A stretch of DNA of 64,000 bases from Pseudobdellovibrio exovorus JSS (GCF_000348725.1 NC_020813.1:1712248-1776247); one strand, 5' to 3'; shown: positions 37,119-45,593, counted from the stretch's first letter. The notes: generated from the sequence alone by a model not told the origin. Program-made: numbers and translations.

Positions 37119-38171
37119 ATGGATGAGCTTATCGTTGTCGCGATTTGTCTGTTACTCAATGCCCTTTTAGCCGCCTATGAAATGGCGTTTGTTTCTGTGG
37201 CCAGATCTGAACTTAGAGCCCTTGCTAAAGCAGGCCATAATGAAGCCAAAACTCTTTTAAATCTACGGGAAAACCCAGAGCGCACACTCTCTATTATACA
37301 AATCGGTATCACATTAGTAGGTGCCATCGCCGCTGCTGTTGGCGGAGCTGGAGCCGGAGAAACTTTAGAACCCTACTTAATGCAAACCTTTCATCTTTCT
37401 GAGCGTGTCGCAGAAGCCATTTCACTTCTGATCGTCGTCGTTCCCATTACCTACCTCAGTGTGGTCGTAGGGGAACTTGTCCCGAAAACTCTTGCGTTAA
37501 GAAACCCTTCAAAAGTGGTTCTAGCCGGAGCTAAGTTTTTATTTGTCGCCGATAGAATCTTTTCACCTATTATTACGGTACTTGAGTGGTCAACCCAGTT
37601 CCTTTTAAAAAATCTATTTCCTCGCTCTAAAAAAGCCATGCCACAGGAACTTCCGACGATTGAGTTAAATGAACTGTCCCCGATTCACCAAACCTTCATG
37701 CTCAACTTAGCCGATATCGAAAAAAAACAAATCAAAGACATTATGTTGCCATTTGCTCAAGTCGTGTCCGTTGATGTCGTGACAGATATAGGCGATGTTC
37801 TACAAACTGTTTTGAATTCAGGCCACACCAGATTACCCGTCAGACTCAACGACACTATTGCAGGTGTCCTGCATACAAAAGAGTTTATCTCTTTTAAAGA
37901 ATCCGGAGAAACCGAATGGCAAAAAATCATTAGGCCTCACACTGTCGTTAAATCTACAGACTCAGCTCTTGGGGCTATGCGCCTGTTACAGGATAAAAAA
38001 ACACATATGGCTGTAGTCATAACACCACAGGGGCAAGTCGCCGGCATTGTGACTTTAGAAGATATTCTTGAAGAAGTTGTGGGAGATATCTTCGATGAAG
38101 ACGATGATGGCCGTATTCGTAAAATTTATGCATCAAAAACAAAATCCAGAATGGTTAAGCCACAAAAATAG
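37119..38171 (+). CDS. CNNM/CorC-family membrane protein with CBS pair
   Basis: 350 residues. The N-terminal CNNM (DUF21) domain has 3-4 membrane helices (ICLLLNALLAAYEMAFVSV..., ~1-140). It is followed by a CBS pair (~205-330: IMLPFAQVVSVD, HTRLPV, HMAVVITPQG-V-GIVTLEDILEEVVGDI). The CorC C-terminal domain is absent. Linked to Mg/Co or other ion efflux. AGGAA lies 8 nt upstream. Confidence 0.88.
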   Translation: MDELIVVAICLLLNALLAAYEMAFVSVARSELRALAKAGHNEAKTLLNLRENPERTLSIIQIGITLVGAIAAAVGGAGAGETLEPYLMQTFHLSERVAEAISLLIVVVPITYLSVVVGELVPKTLALRNPSKVVLAGAKFLFVADRIFSPIITVLEWSTQFLLKNLFPRSKKAMPQELPTIELNELSPIHQTFMLNLADIEKKQIKDIMLPFAQVVSVDVVTDIGDVLQTVLNSGHTRLPVRLNDTIAGVLHTKEFISFKESGETEWQKIIRPHTVVKSTDSALGAMRLLQDKKTHMAVVITPQGQVAGIVTLEDILEEVVGDIFDEDDDGRIRKIYASKTKSRMVKPQK

Positions 38172-38180
38172 GTATTACAT

Positions 38181-38813
38181 ATGAAAACACACAAAAGCCC
38201 CTTAATTGCACACCTCACTGAATTAGAAAAAAAAGCAGCACACCAAGAGATTACATTGAAAGATGTTGTCACTATTTTCGGTACCGATGGACACTTCGTT
38301 CTGATTTTATTTTGTATTCTTCCATTCTTACAGCCCATTCCTCTGATGGGACTTTCAACCCCTTTCGGGCTATTGATTTCACTAGTCGCTTTTTTTTACT
38401 ATCTGCAAAAACCTCCTTACTTACCTAAAAGATGGCAAAACAAAACCATCAATCACACCACCCTCTTAAAAATAGCAGAAGGAGCTGAAAAGTTTTTTAA
38501 AAAGCTCGAAAGATTCATCAAACCTCGTTTAGAGTTTCTTTTTTCTGAACCTTTTAAATCTATCAATATTATATTTATTATTTTGAATGCAATTCTATTA
38601 GCACTGCCTCTTCCCATACCTTTTTCGAATGCCATTCCAGCATGGGTGATCCTTTTGCAAGCGATTGGTCATCTTGAGCGCGATGGCGTATTAGTTCTGA
38701 TTTCCTATATACAAGCAGTGCTCAGTCTGATTTTCTTCACAACGCTTGCCTATGGATTGAAAACTGGCATCGAATTTATCGACAATTCAATGCCAACAGT
38801 CGCTGCGATTTAA
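38181..38813 (+). CDS. ExoD-like membrane protein
   Basis: 210 residues with 4 or so membrane helices (about 40-75, 135-165, 172-195). It matches the ExoD family: PFLQPIPLMGLSTPFG and LALPLPIPFSNAIPAWVILLQAIGHLERDG. ExoD is needed for exopolysaccharide production in rhizobia; the mechanism is unknown. Follows the CNNM gene by 9 nt, so co-transcribed. Overlaps the convergent gene by 4 nt. Confidence 0.88.
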   Translation: MKTHKSPLIAHLTELEKKAAHQEITLKDVVTIFGTDGHFVLILFCILPFLQPIPLMGLSTPFGLLISLVAFFYYLQKPPYLPKRWQNKTINHTTLLKIAEGAEKFFKKLERFIKPRLEFLFSEPFKSINIIFIILNAILLALPLPIPFSNAIPAWVILLQAIGHLERDGVLVLISYIQAVLSLIFFTTLAYGLKTGIEFIDNSMPTVAAI

Positions 38814-39196
38814 AACATCAAGACTGGTAAAACGTAAGCAAATAGAAAGCCTAATACAAAAACTCCAACACTCACAATGTACAAATTACGGCTTGCCTTT
38901 CTTCCCGAAATGCAAGCTTCACGTAACTTGGGATCTATTGGACATGGAGCATTTCGGTTTCGCCATAATAAGAAACCATTTAAGGCCAACATACTGCCAG
39001 CAAATATAAAAAATTTAACTTTATGTTCTGACATCCAAATTAATGCTGGAAAATTAGAGGCCATTCCGGCAAGAACAGCACCCAGTCCTAAACTCACGAG
39101 TAACGCTGGCAAAGCGCAGCACAACAATGTGCTCAGTGAACCAAACAGAGTGAAATAATTTAAAAGGGACTCTTTTATCTTCGTCATATTATTCAC
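38810..39196 (-). CDS. MerT-like inner membrane metal transporter
   Basis: 128 residues, three membrane helices (~14-45, 57-75, 100-126). The LLCCALPALL Cys pair in the first helix resembles MerT/MerC. Further Cys are at the cytoplasmic or periplasmic loop (CPIDPKLREAC). It overlaps the MerP-like gene by 4 nt. No merA, merR or merB nearby, so mercury specificity is not assumed; a broader thiophilic metal is equally likely. Confidence 0.7.
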   Translation of the reverse strand: MNNMTKIKESLLNYFTLFGSLSTLLCCALPALLVSLGLGAVLAGMASNFPALIWMSEHKVKFFIFAGSMLALNGFLLWRNRNAPCPIDPKLREACISGRKASRNLYIVSVGVFVLGFLFAYVLPVLMF

Positions 39197-39486
39197 TCTT
39201 TAAAAACAGCTTCGTAACCTGAGTCTTTTAGAAGCTCAGTAATTTTATCTTCGCTTAGGCTCTTGCCTTCTTTAAATTTGATTTTGACAAATTTCTTTTC
39301 CAGACTGACTTCGATATCTTCTACTTCTGATTGGCTTTTAAATTTTTTCTCGATCCCCTGTGCACAGAAAGCACAAACCATACCATTAACGCCTACTGTT
39401 TTGATGCGGGCTGAGTCTATCGGCGCATTCGCCTGTGCGAATGCCACTGAGCTAAAAAGCAAAGCTATTGTGATTATCTTTTTCAT
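39193..39486 (-). CDS. MerP-like periplasmic heavy-metal-binding (HMA) protein
   Basis: 97 residues. Signal peptide (~17 residues), then one HMA fold with GMVCAFCAQGIEKKF (metal site CxxC) and the typical ILKDSGYEAV-like end. Hands metal to the MerT-like permease or another acceptor. It sits between the OMP gene (8-nt gap) and the MerT-like gene (4-nt overlap), clearly one operon. Confidence 0.85.
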   Translation of the reverse strand: MKKIITIALLFSSVAFAQANAPIDSARIKTVGVNGMVCAFCAQGIEKKFKSQSEVEDIEVSLEKKFVKIKFKEGKSLSEDKITELLKDSGYEAVFKE

Positions 39487-39494
39487 AAATCCCC

Positions 39495-40124
39495 CTAAAT
39501 ATGGATCATAAAGTTAAATGTGTATCCGCCACCAAAATCAGATCCTACCTCCCACAAAACATTGCGGATGTAGAATCGCAATAGTTGAGTAGTTCCAATA
39601 GGCTTATCATTTTGTTTTGAAAATTGAGTGATAAACCAGATATTCAAATCTGTATAATCAGCTAAGAAGGGAGCAAACCCCAGTCTGACTTTAGTGCGAT
39701 GGTCATCACGCTGACCCCAAAGAGGATTCAGACGATTATCGCGGGATAAATATAAATGTTCAAATGTCGTGTAATACTTACGGCTTTCCCAATCCGCCAC
39801 CACTTCTAACATTCGCACACCATAGACATCAGAGTTATACTTTTCTGCTCCGGCCCCAGCACTGATATAAAAGTTTCCTTGAGAGTCCTCATTATTCCAT
39901 CTTTTAACTAAGTAATTAGCACGAGGTATATAGAGTTCTGACTTATCTGCCTGTAAGTACATTCCTCCAATAGCTACGCGATGACTGAGGGAGTAGTTCA
40001 ACAAGAGCTCATTCATCTGATCGGTATTGTAAGACATCAAACTCACGGCACCTTTATAAGATACAGGATGAGACCAAGCCTGCCCCCCAAGCAAAAGTAA
40101 CAATCCAAATAGCACAGATCGCAT
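39495..40124 (-). CDS. Predicted outer-membrane protein of the ECF-linked operon
   Basis: 209 residues from MRSVLF; I prefer this ATG because AGGGTG precedes it and the predicted ECF transcript starts around 40142. A GTG six codons upstream is the alternative. Signal peptide ~18 residues (cut near QAWS). The mature protein has alternating hydrophobic/polar segments rich in aromatics (YNSDVYGVRM, YYTTFEHLYLSR, WEVGSDFGGGYTFNF), typical of a beta barrel. Family unknown. First gene of the OMP-MerP-MerT-like operon. Confidence 0.65.
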   Translation of the reverse strand: MRSVLFGLLLLLGGQAWSHPVSYKGAVSLMSYNTDQMNELLLNYSLSHRVAIGGMYLQADKSELYIPRANYLVKRWNNEDSQGNFYISAGAGAEKYNSDVYGVRMLEVVADWESRKYYTTFEHLYLSRDNRLNPLWGQRDDHRTKVRLGFAPFLADYTDLNIWFITQFSKQNDKPIGTTQLLRFYIRNVLWEVGSDFGGGYTFNFMIHI

Positions 40125-40149
40125 AATCACCCTTTCTTTCACCTTGTCT

Positions 40150-40178
40150 TACGTTTAAAAGAAGATAGATTGTGACAA
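40150..40178 (-). promoter_or_regulatory. ECF-type promoter element of the OMP-MerP-MerT-like operon
   Basis: On the minus strand: TTGTCACAA (40178-40170), 16 nt, CGTA (40153-40150; extended ACGTAA). Mirrors the plus-strand element at 40204; together they form a perfect 9-bp inverted repeat 25 nt apart. Confidence 0.6.
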
Positions 40179-40203
40179 GTACTAGTTTTTATTTTTGTTG
40201 GCG

Positions 40204-40231
40204 TTGTCACAAAGTAAGCAGCACCCACGTA
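40204..40231 (+). promoter_or_regulatory. ECF-type autoregulatory promoter element of the sigma gene
   Basis: TTGTCACAA (40204-40212), 15 nt, CGTA (40228-40231; extended ACGTAA). The AGAGGA site and GTG start follow within 20 nt. Confidence 0.6.
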
Positions 40232-40250
40232 ATAGCCTATAGAGGAATAT

Positions 40251-40826
40251 GTGCACCCCAAAGGGCCAGTAACCATTAACGAGATGACCGATGAACAGCT
40301 GATGAAGCTGTATCAAAACGGAGACGAAGCTGCTTTCCAACAGCTTTACAGTCGTCATTCGTCCAAAATCTATGGGTTTATAAAAAAGCGTATTCCAAAT
40401 GAGGCAAAAGTGTCCGAGATCTATCAAGAGGTCTTCATTAAAATACACAAATCTAAGCATCGTTATAATGACAGCTTTGCCGTGCTTCCTTGGATTTTTA
40501 CTGTTACAAAGTCCGTTTTGATTGATGAAGTTCGCAAAGATAAAAAAATAGAAGGACAACATGTTATGTTCGAAGATGTTATCGCTTCTGGGCCTGAAGT
40601 GACCGCTAGCCCAATTGATACGGACTCTCTGCTTGGCCAACTGCCTTCACAGCAACAAAAGGCCCTTGAGCTTCGCTATGTTGATGACAAAACATTTAAT
40701 GAAATTGCGGCAACACTGAATATGTCCGAAAACAATGCACGACAGATTATCAGTCGTGGTATTAGACGCCTAAGACAACTGGTTAATCCTAGCGAAAAAG
40801 TAGGAGGAAATCATGACAGATCATAG
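40251..40826 (+). CDS. ECF-type RNA polymerase sigma factor
   Basis: 191 residues. Sigma-2 region ~18-90 (LYSRHSSKIYGFI, YQEVFIKIHK, LPWIFTVTKSVLIDEVRK) and sigma-4 ~130-180 (LPSQQQKALELRY, TFNEIAATLNMSENNARQIISRGIRRLRQ). Domain 3 is absent, as in ECF factors. GTG start at 40251, AGAGGA 4 nt before; ATG at 40284 is the alternative. The 14-nt overlap with the membrane protein downstream marks a sigma/anti-sigma pair. Probably drives its own promoter, the divergent operon and copA. Confidence 0.88.
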   Translation: MHPKGPVTINEMTDEQLMKLYQNGDEAAFQQLYSRHSSKIYGFIKKRIPNEAKVSEIYQEVFIKIHKSKHRYNDSFAVLPWIFTVTKSVLIDEVRKDKKIEGQHVMFEDVIASGPEVTASPIDTDSLLGQLPSQQQKALELRYVDDKTFNEIAATLNMSENNARQIISRGIRRLRQLVNPSEKVGGNHDRS

Positions 40827-41346
40827 TGATAAATGGCTTCAAGATTATCAAGATTTTCTGGATGCAGAACAAACTCCCGTTCCACCGGATCAGACCACTG
40901 CTGTTTTCAGTAAAATCAATCCTCTGCTAAAACCGAATGCCCTATTCGTGTTTTCAAAAATATTAGGTGTGCATCTGGTAACGGGATTTCTTTCTTTAGC
41001 TGTGTGCCATCAATTCGGACTTAATCCCTTCCAAACTCAATACTCTTTAGCCGATTGGTTCATGAAAGTCGGTGGTCACCACTTTTGTATGCTTGGCTGT
41101 GGATTGACATTCGTAAGCATCAGTTTGTTATTCTCAGGTTATTTCTTAACGTTGGAAGAAATAAAAGCTCTGAAAAGAACAGAGCTTTTACAAAATTTAA
41201 CTTTAGGACTTATCTCGATTGGTATCTTCCTATCCTTCGGCGTCGAAATGGCTTTAAGCATCGGAGCTTTATGGCTACTGGGTGCACTGTTAGGTGGCTT
41301 CATTGCGACCACGCTTGTGTGGAAATTTAAAAAAGCCACTGCCTAA
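40813..41346 (+). CDS. Putative membrane anti-sigma factor with Cys/His cluster
   Basis: 177 residues, no named family recognised. A ~42-residue soluble N-terminus would bind sigma. Then about four membrane helices (~43-66, 91-114, 126-147, 150-172). With the N-terminus inside, C65-H66 and H89-H90-F-C92...C96 would all lie at the outer face, a plausible metal sensor. It resembles, in logic only, the NrsF-type (DUF1109) membrane anti-sigmas. Start supported by AGGAGG 6 nt upstream, inside the sigma gene. Confidence 0.65.
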   Translation: MTDHSDKWLQDYQDFLDAEQTPVPPDQTTAVFSKINPLLKPNALFVFSKILGVHLVTGFLSLAVCHQFGLNPFQTQYSLADWFMKVGGHHFCMLGCGLTFVSISLLFSGYFLTLEEIKALKRTELLQNLTLGLISIGIFLSFGVEMALSIGALWLLGALLGGFIATTLVWKFKKATA

Positions 41347-41361
41347 ACTCTTACTCAACTC

Positions 41362-42615
41362 TTAAGTTCGATCACGACCTGTACTGCGTGTGATAAAGCG
41401 GTTCCACTGCGCACTCATACGGCTGAAGTGCGAAATCACATCACAGGCGTACTCTTCACGCATTTGCACGCGATCACGGCGTAAACACTGGCCACGAGTC
41501 ATCGCATCATCACCATTGTACATTTGGAATGTAGTCCGATAAGCCTCAATATTTCCTGCACTGTTATTGCTAAGACCGCCACCAGCCTTAACATAACTCA
41601 CAATCGCTTTTGTCATAATCTGACCGAAAATTAAATCCAATCCCCAACGCTCTGTTAAACTTTTTTGTACTTCAACACGACCGCCAGTCGGCACTGAGAA
41701 ATTCTCAAGACCTGTAAAGCAGCGAATTGCTTTTTGGAATGTCGCGCGCGCATTTCCCATCGAGATCGTGCTATTACCACTCATCTGATCTTGAACTTCA
41801 CGAATACCCGCACCAGTCATCTGTGAAAAACCCACCGCTCCCGTTGGACTTTCCTCTGCGCGCGAGAAGTGTGTCTCGCGTCTCATCTTTGATAAAACCA
41901 TAAAGGGATCATTCCCAAAACAGAAAGACGCTCTCACCACATGACTCGCTAAAGCGCGGTGTGATAAACCATTAGTTCTTTCTGCACCTTCACGTGCGTT
42001 AGAGCGGATATAACCTTCAACAAATTGAATTAGTGGAGTAAATGCGGCTGGCAATGCAATTCCACGATGATTTCTTAAAGCAGCGTAACGTTGAAACAAA
42101 CTGGCCACATTCGGATTAGCGATAATACCCGCTGTTAACTGTGTATCCATTCCACCACGCATGTATCCTGATTCCAGTAATAGATATTGTTTACCGTCAT
42201 AATCCATTCCAAACGATGGACCTGGGTTTAAATCGCTTGCAGAAAAAAGACTGGTATCGACACTAGAGCCAAATTGATCTGCCATGTTGACGATAACACG
42301 CTCGTAGCCATCTGTTGGTTCTTCTACCGTATAATGACTCAGAATATCCTCTATACTCATCTCGGCCAAACGCGCCTCAAGAGAATCAGTTGCATCTTCA
42401 TCTTGCACAAACTCATTTTCAGATGGCTCTACAGCGAAAGCCTCACTGCCCTGATCTATGACCTCTTCATCTGTCTGTTCACCCTGTTCAATAACTCCGG
42501 GTGCATCAACATACAGTGCATTTTCCATTTCATAAGACCATGCCAATGGATTGCATAATTGACTGCACAGAACAACAAGAGTTAACTTAGCGAATTGATC
42601 CAGATTTTTAGCCAT
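41362..42615 (-). CDS. Exported lytic transglycosylase-like protein
   Basis: 417 residues. The ATG at 42615 has GAGGTG just upstream, and gives a signal peptide (~27 residues). An acidic linker (~35-100) precedes a C-terminal SLT domain. Catalytic Glu ~247 in KMRRETHF, followed by SPTGAVGFSQMTGAG, the pattern ES-x-SPxGAxGxxQ. Cuts peptidoglycan glycan strands. For a predator this could act on its own or prey wall; which is not shown. An in-frame ATG at 42642 has no SD. Confidence 0.82.
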   Translation of the reverse strand: MAKNLDQFAKLTLVVLCSQLCNPLAWSYEMENALYVDAPGVIEQGEQTDEEVIDQGSEAFAVEPSENEFVQDEDATDSLEARLAEMSIEDILSHYTVEEPTDGYERVIVNMADQFGSSVDTSLFSASDLNPGPSFGMDYDGKQYLLLESGYMRGGMDTQLTAGIIANPNVASLFQRYAALRNHRGIALPAAFTPLIQFVEGYIRSNAREGAERTNGLSHRALASHVVRASFCFGNDPFMVLSKMRRETHFSRAEESPTGAVGFSQMTGAGIREVQDQMSGNSTISMGNARATFQKAIRCFTGLENFSVPTGGRVEVQKSLTERWGLDLIFGQIMTKAIVSYVKAGGGLSNNSAGNIEAYRTTFQMYNGDDAMTRGQCLRRDRVQMREEYACDVISHFSRMSAQWNRFITRSTGRDRT

Positions 42616-42783
42616 AAACACACCTCGTGATTTTTTACTCACCCTTTACATATCAATTTCTATTCCGTTTAAAATAGCTGAAATGCTTTTAAATTTAAGC
42701 TGAGGTGTCTCAGTATGAGATTATTTATAAATAGAGAATAAAGAGCCTAATATTGTCATAGGGCTACCATTCCCTTTACAAAA

Positions 42784-43635
42784 CTATAAGAGTTTATAAT
42801 TTGTAAATGTATCAATGAGGTAACGGGAGCTGCTCGTCTTCACAAGATCGGAACGATAAATAAAACAGATTTCATCTTGATAAACGGGTAACCCCTCGAC
42901 TAACTCAAGATCTTTATTAAAGAATCTTGCTACTCGCGTAGGGAGTATTGCCGTGCCCAATCCGGCCTGCGCCAACGAAGCCACAACCTCTAAACTGTCG
43001 GATGTAATCGTGCGTGAGAATACTTTTTTAGATTTGATTTTTTTTAATAGACTCTGTGTCTGGTGCAGATGACTGTTACACAACAGCACATCTTTAAGCC
43101 CCCCACTCACTTTCCAAAATCCAACTTCATCCGTGGCTAACTTTTGAATCACAAGATCAGGATGCCGTGTGGGATTCACGACAATACCAAAATCAATTTC
43201 ACCGCTGATCACCCGTTCACTGATCACGCGCGACAGATCATGCTCCAATTGTATTTCGATCCCTTGATGTTCTGAATATATTTTCTTTAGAGCCTTATTT
43301 ATAGCGTACAGAGCCACAGAAGGATGGGCCCCTAAGCTGAAGCGTCCCACCATCTCGTTCTGTGATTTTTTTGTCTGAGCTATTAAAGCTTCCCAATCAG
43401 CCAATAGACGATTGCTTTCTTTAAGCAGCCTCTGTCCTGCTGAGGTTAGCGTCAGTCCTTTGTGACGGCGGTAAAAGAGCTTCGCCTGAATACTTTCTTC
43501 TAATCTTTTCAAAGATAGGCTCAAAGCAGGCTGCCCTATCCCCAGCCTTTCTGCCGCACGTGAAAGATTTTGCGTGTAGGCGATCTCTTGAAAGTATCTG
43601 AGGTCCCATGGGTTTGGATAGGTATTAATTTTCAT
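42784..43635 (-). CDS. LysR-family transcriptional regulator
   Basis: 283 residues from MKINTYPNPW. N-terminal winged HTH (DLRYFQEIAYTQNLSRAAERLGIGQPALSLSLKRLEESI), then a substrate-binding domain (~90-283). The longer frame adds 13 hydrophobic residues unlike the family and was trimmed. It is divergent from the secreted-protein gene at 43730, its possible target. Inducer unknown. Confidence 0.92.
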   Translation of the reverse strand: MKINTYPNPWDLRYFQEIAYTQNLSRAAERLGIGQPALSLSLKRLEESIQAKLFYRRHKGLTLTSAGQRLLKESNRLLADWEALIAQTKKSQNEMVGRFSLGAHPSVALYAINKALKKIYSEHQGIEIQLEHDLSRVISERVISGEIDFGIVVNPTRHPDLVIQKLATDEVGFWKVSGGLKDVLLCNSHLHQTQSLLKKIKSKKVFSRTITSDSLEVVASLAQAGLGTAILPTRVARFFNKDLELVEGLPVYQDEICFIYRSDLVKTSSSRYLIDTFTNYKLL

Positions 43636-43655
43636 AATAGTAAAACTAATATTAT
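43634..43655. promoter_or_regulatory. Possible LysR autoregulatory site
   Basis: ATAATA ... TATTAT inverted repeat with a 10-nt gap, overlapping the regulator start codon, in the divergent spacer. AT-rich sequence makes chance likely. Confidence 0.3.
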
Positions 43656-43729
43656 TAATTTTAAAAAATACCAAGATAATTCTATAAACAAGCTGTTTTT
43701 ACAGGCCTTGCCTGACTAAAGGAGAAAAA

Positions 43730-44356
43730 ATGAAAAGATTTATCGTATGCACCCTCTTAGGATTAACTTTAAATACTCTGTCTGTAGCTCAAGCTGCTGA
43801 TTTAGCAGCTAAAAATCCTATTAAAGAGACACACTTCGTATGTGAAAACAGAATGTTTCGTGAAGCTCTTTTTGAAGTTAACGAACACACACTTATTTTA
43901 AGAGACAGCATGGTTCGCAGTTCACAGAACTTCGTGGACATCATCCAGAAAAAATTAGGCTTACAAGGTGATTTTTCCGTCCGCAAAACCAGCCTCATTG
44001 TGGCCAAACACAACGGAGAATGCCAAGTTCACTCGGGCTTCCTTGTTACCTGCACCAACACGCCTTCTACAGCCACACTTCAACTTGAGGGTTACTTACA
44101 CCAAACAGGTAAAGACTGGGTTGGCCTAACGCTGAGTGTTCCTATCGAAGTTAAAGACCTCAAACTACGTACTGTTTTACGCAGCCACGGACCTCATCAA
44201 TTAGACAGCAGCAAAACTATCACGATCAGTATGGATCAACTGGATGTAGAAGCTGAAGTGCAAACTGAGATCGACAATCAGCTTATCACATTGAAGTGGG
44301 ATACTTTTTTCTACACACAAAAAGACAACAACGGCTCTTTTTGTATCCGTAAATAA
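43730..44356 (+). CDS. Exported protein of unknown function
   Basis: 208 residues. Signal peptide ~22 residues (cut near AQAAD). The mature part is beta-rich with four cysteines (FVCENR, GECQVH, VTCTNT, FCIRK), likely two disulfides. AAAGGAG site before the ATG. No family recognised. Divergent from the LysR gene. Confidence 0.6.
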   Translation: MKRFIVCTLLGLTLNTLSVAQAADLAAKNPIKETHFVCENRMFREALFEVNEHTLILRDSMVRSSQNFVDIIQKKLGLQGDFSVRKTSLIVAKHNGECQVHSGFLVTCTNTPSTATLQLEGYLHQTGKDWVGLTLSVPIEVKDLKLRTVLRSHGPHQLDSSKTITISMDQLDVEAEVQTEIDNQLITLKWDTFFYTQKDNNGSFCIRK

Positions 44357-44520
44357 AGTCTTTTAAATCGTGCTATTGTCCCTGCCATTTCTGCTTCTTT
44401 ATCTTAATACTTAAGCAATCACAAAAAGTATTATGTAACATATCGAATTATCAAAAGAACTACGTCTAGACGCTAGATCATTTTTTAGATAAATTCACAA
44501 TGTTAGAAAAAGGAGCAGTT
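44357..44520. other. Intergenic leader of the DedA gene
   Basis: 164 nt, AT-rich, no ORF and no terminator hairpin that I can see. AGGAG at 44511-44515 belongs to the DedA gene. Confidence 0.3.
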
Positions 44521-45168
44521 ATGAGCATCATGGATTTCATGGATATTATCTTGAATCTCGACACCCACCTTCCACAGTGGATTGCCTTTTTCGGACCTTG
44601 GATCTACGTCATCATGTTCTTAATCATCTTCGCGGAAACAGGATTGGTTGTAACCCCATTCCTGCCGGGAGACTCTTTACTATTTGCCTTAGGGGCCATG
44701 ACGACTTTTGCAGGCGGACTAAATCTTTGGATTCTACTGGTCTCTTTAATTATCGCAGGTATTATCGGTGATACTGTCAATTACCATATAGGAAAATACC
44801 TTGGCCCTCTTGCCTTTGAAAAGTATCCGCGTGTTTTCCGTCCGGAATATCTGCAACAGACACAAAAGTTCTATGATCGCTGGGGGGCCTTTACAATCGT
44901 AGCGGCCCGTTTTGCTCCGATTGTACGAACATTCGCTCCGTTCGTTGCTGGCATAGGAACTATGCAATATCGCAGGTTTATTACCTACAATGTGGCCGGT
45001 GCTATTTTGTGGGTGAGTATTTTCTTATTCGCTGGACACTTCTTCGGAAATCTTCCTGTGGTTAAACGCAACTTCCACATTGTTATTTTTGGAGTTATCG
45101 CCGTTTCTTTAATTCCTGTCGTTTGGCCTTTTGTTCAAAATTATTTTGAAAAAAGACGCGCCCACTAG
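44521..45168 (+). CDS. DedA-family membrane protein
   Basis: 215 residues from MSIMDF (AGGAG 5 nt upstream). DedA/SNARE-associated family: FAETGLVVTPFLPGDSLLFALG, the GDTVNYHIGKYLGP and FYDRWGAFTIVAARFAPIVRTFAPFVAG signatures with functional acidic and Arg residues. Likely a lipid-carrier flippase or membrane-homeostasis transporter (undecaprenyl phosphate or phospholipid). Confidence 0.92.
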   Translation: MSIMDFMDIILNLDTHLPQWIAFFGPWIYVIMFLIIFAETGLVVTPFLPGDSLLFALGAMTTFAGGLNLWILLVSLIIAGIIGDTVNYHIGKYLGPLAFEKYPRVFRPEYLQQTQKFYDRWGAFTIVAARFAPIVRTFAPFVAGIGTMQYRRFITYNVAGAILWVSIFLFAGHFFGNLPVVKRNFHIVIFGVIAVSLIPVVWPFVQNYFEKRRAH

Positions 45169-45182
45169 TCTCTAACTAGTGG
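45162..45182. terminator. Hairpin between convergent dedA and sugE/gdx
   Basis: CCACTAGT / ACTAGTGG, loop CTCTA, overlapping the dedA stop codon. A weak T-tract follows. Confidence 0.5.
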
Positions 45183-45201
45183 CGTTTGGTTAATCTGACT
45201 T

Positions 45202-45531
45202 CTATTTTGATGTGAGCTTAAGTCCCACGATGGAAACCAACAGCAACACAACGAAAAAAATTCTCATCGGTGATGCCGATTCATTGAAAAGAAAAATACC
45301 TAGGATCGCAGCTCCCATGGCTCCGATACCTACCCATACCGCATAAGCCGTACCAATCGGTAATGTCTGACTTGCTTTCGCTAATAAAAACATACTGATC
45401 GCCAATGTAGAAAGAGTGAAGATACTGGGAACTAGTTTGGTGAAGCCTTCGGTGTATTTCAATCCGATGGCCCAACAAATTTCAAATAAGCCCGCAATAA
45501 TAAGAATGATCCAAGACCAAGTCGTCGACAT
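45202..45531 (-). CDS. gdx: SMR-family guanidinium exporter (Gdx/SugE type)
   Basis: 109 residues, four membrane helices. The essential Glu is in [18 protein letters not shown]. The Gdx/SugE-type segments [20 protein letters not shown] and ESASPMR closely match E. coli SugE, now known as a guanidinium/proton antiporter. Guanidine-III riboswitch just upstream (45552-45593) supports this substrate over drug export. GGAG 5 nt before the ATG. Confidence 0.92.
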   Translation of the reverse strand: MSTTWSWIILIIAGLFEICWAIGLKYTEGFTKLVPSIFTLSTLAISMFLLAKASQTLPIGTAYAVWVGIGAMGAAILGIFLFNESASPMRIFFVVLLLVSIVGLKLTSK

Positions 45532-45551
45532 GTTTTCTCCTTTTGTTAGAA

Positions 45552-45593
45552 GACCCGTCTTTACTTACCTGGTACGGTTCACCTCGTCAGGGG
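45552..45593 (-). promoter_or_regulatory. Guanidine-III (ykkC-III) riboswitch
   Basis: Minus-strand sequence has the guanidine-III core in order: CCTGACGAGGTG, CCGTACCAGG, a variable AAGTAAAG link, then ACGGG. P1 forms from CCTG/CAGG, and AACCGT pairs with ACGGGT to make the pseudoknot. It lies 21 nt before the gdx start; folding would leave or hide the GGAG site, implying translational control. Confidence 0.85.

Noticed and set aside
36938-37126. 62-codon plus-strand frame before the CNNM/CBS gene
   Set aside because: No ribosome binding site, and it overlaps the well-supported start of the next gene.
40182-40640. 152-codon minus-strand frame over the sigma gene
   Set aside because: It lies opposite the sigma gene, whose protein is clearly conserved, and it would cover both divergent promoters. 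It has no family-like sequence.
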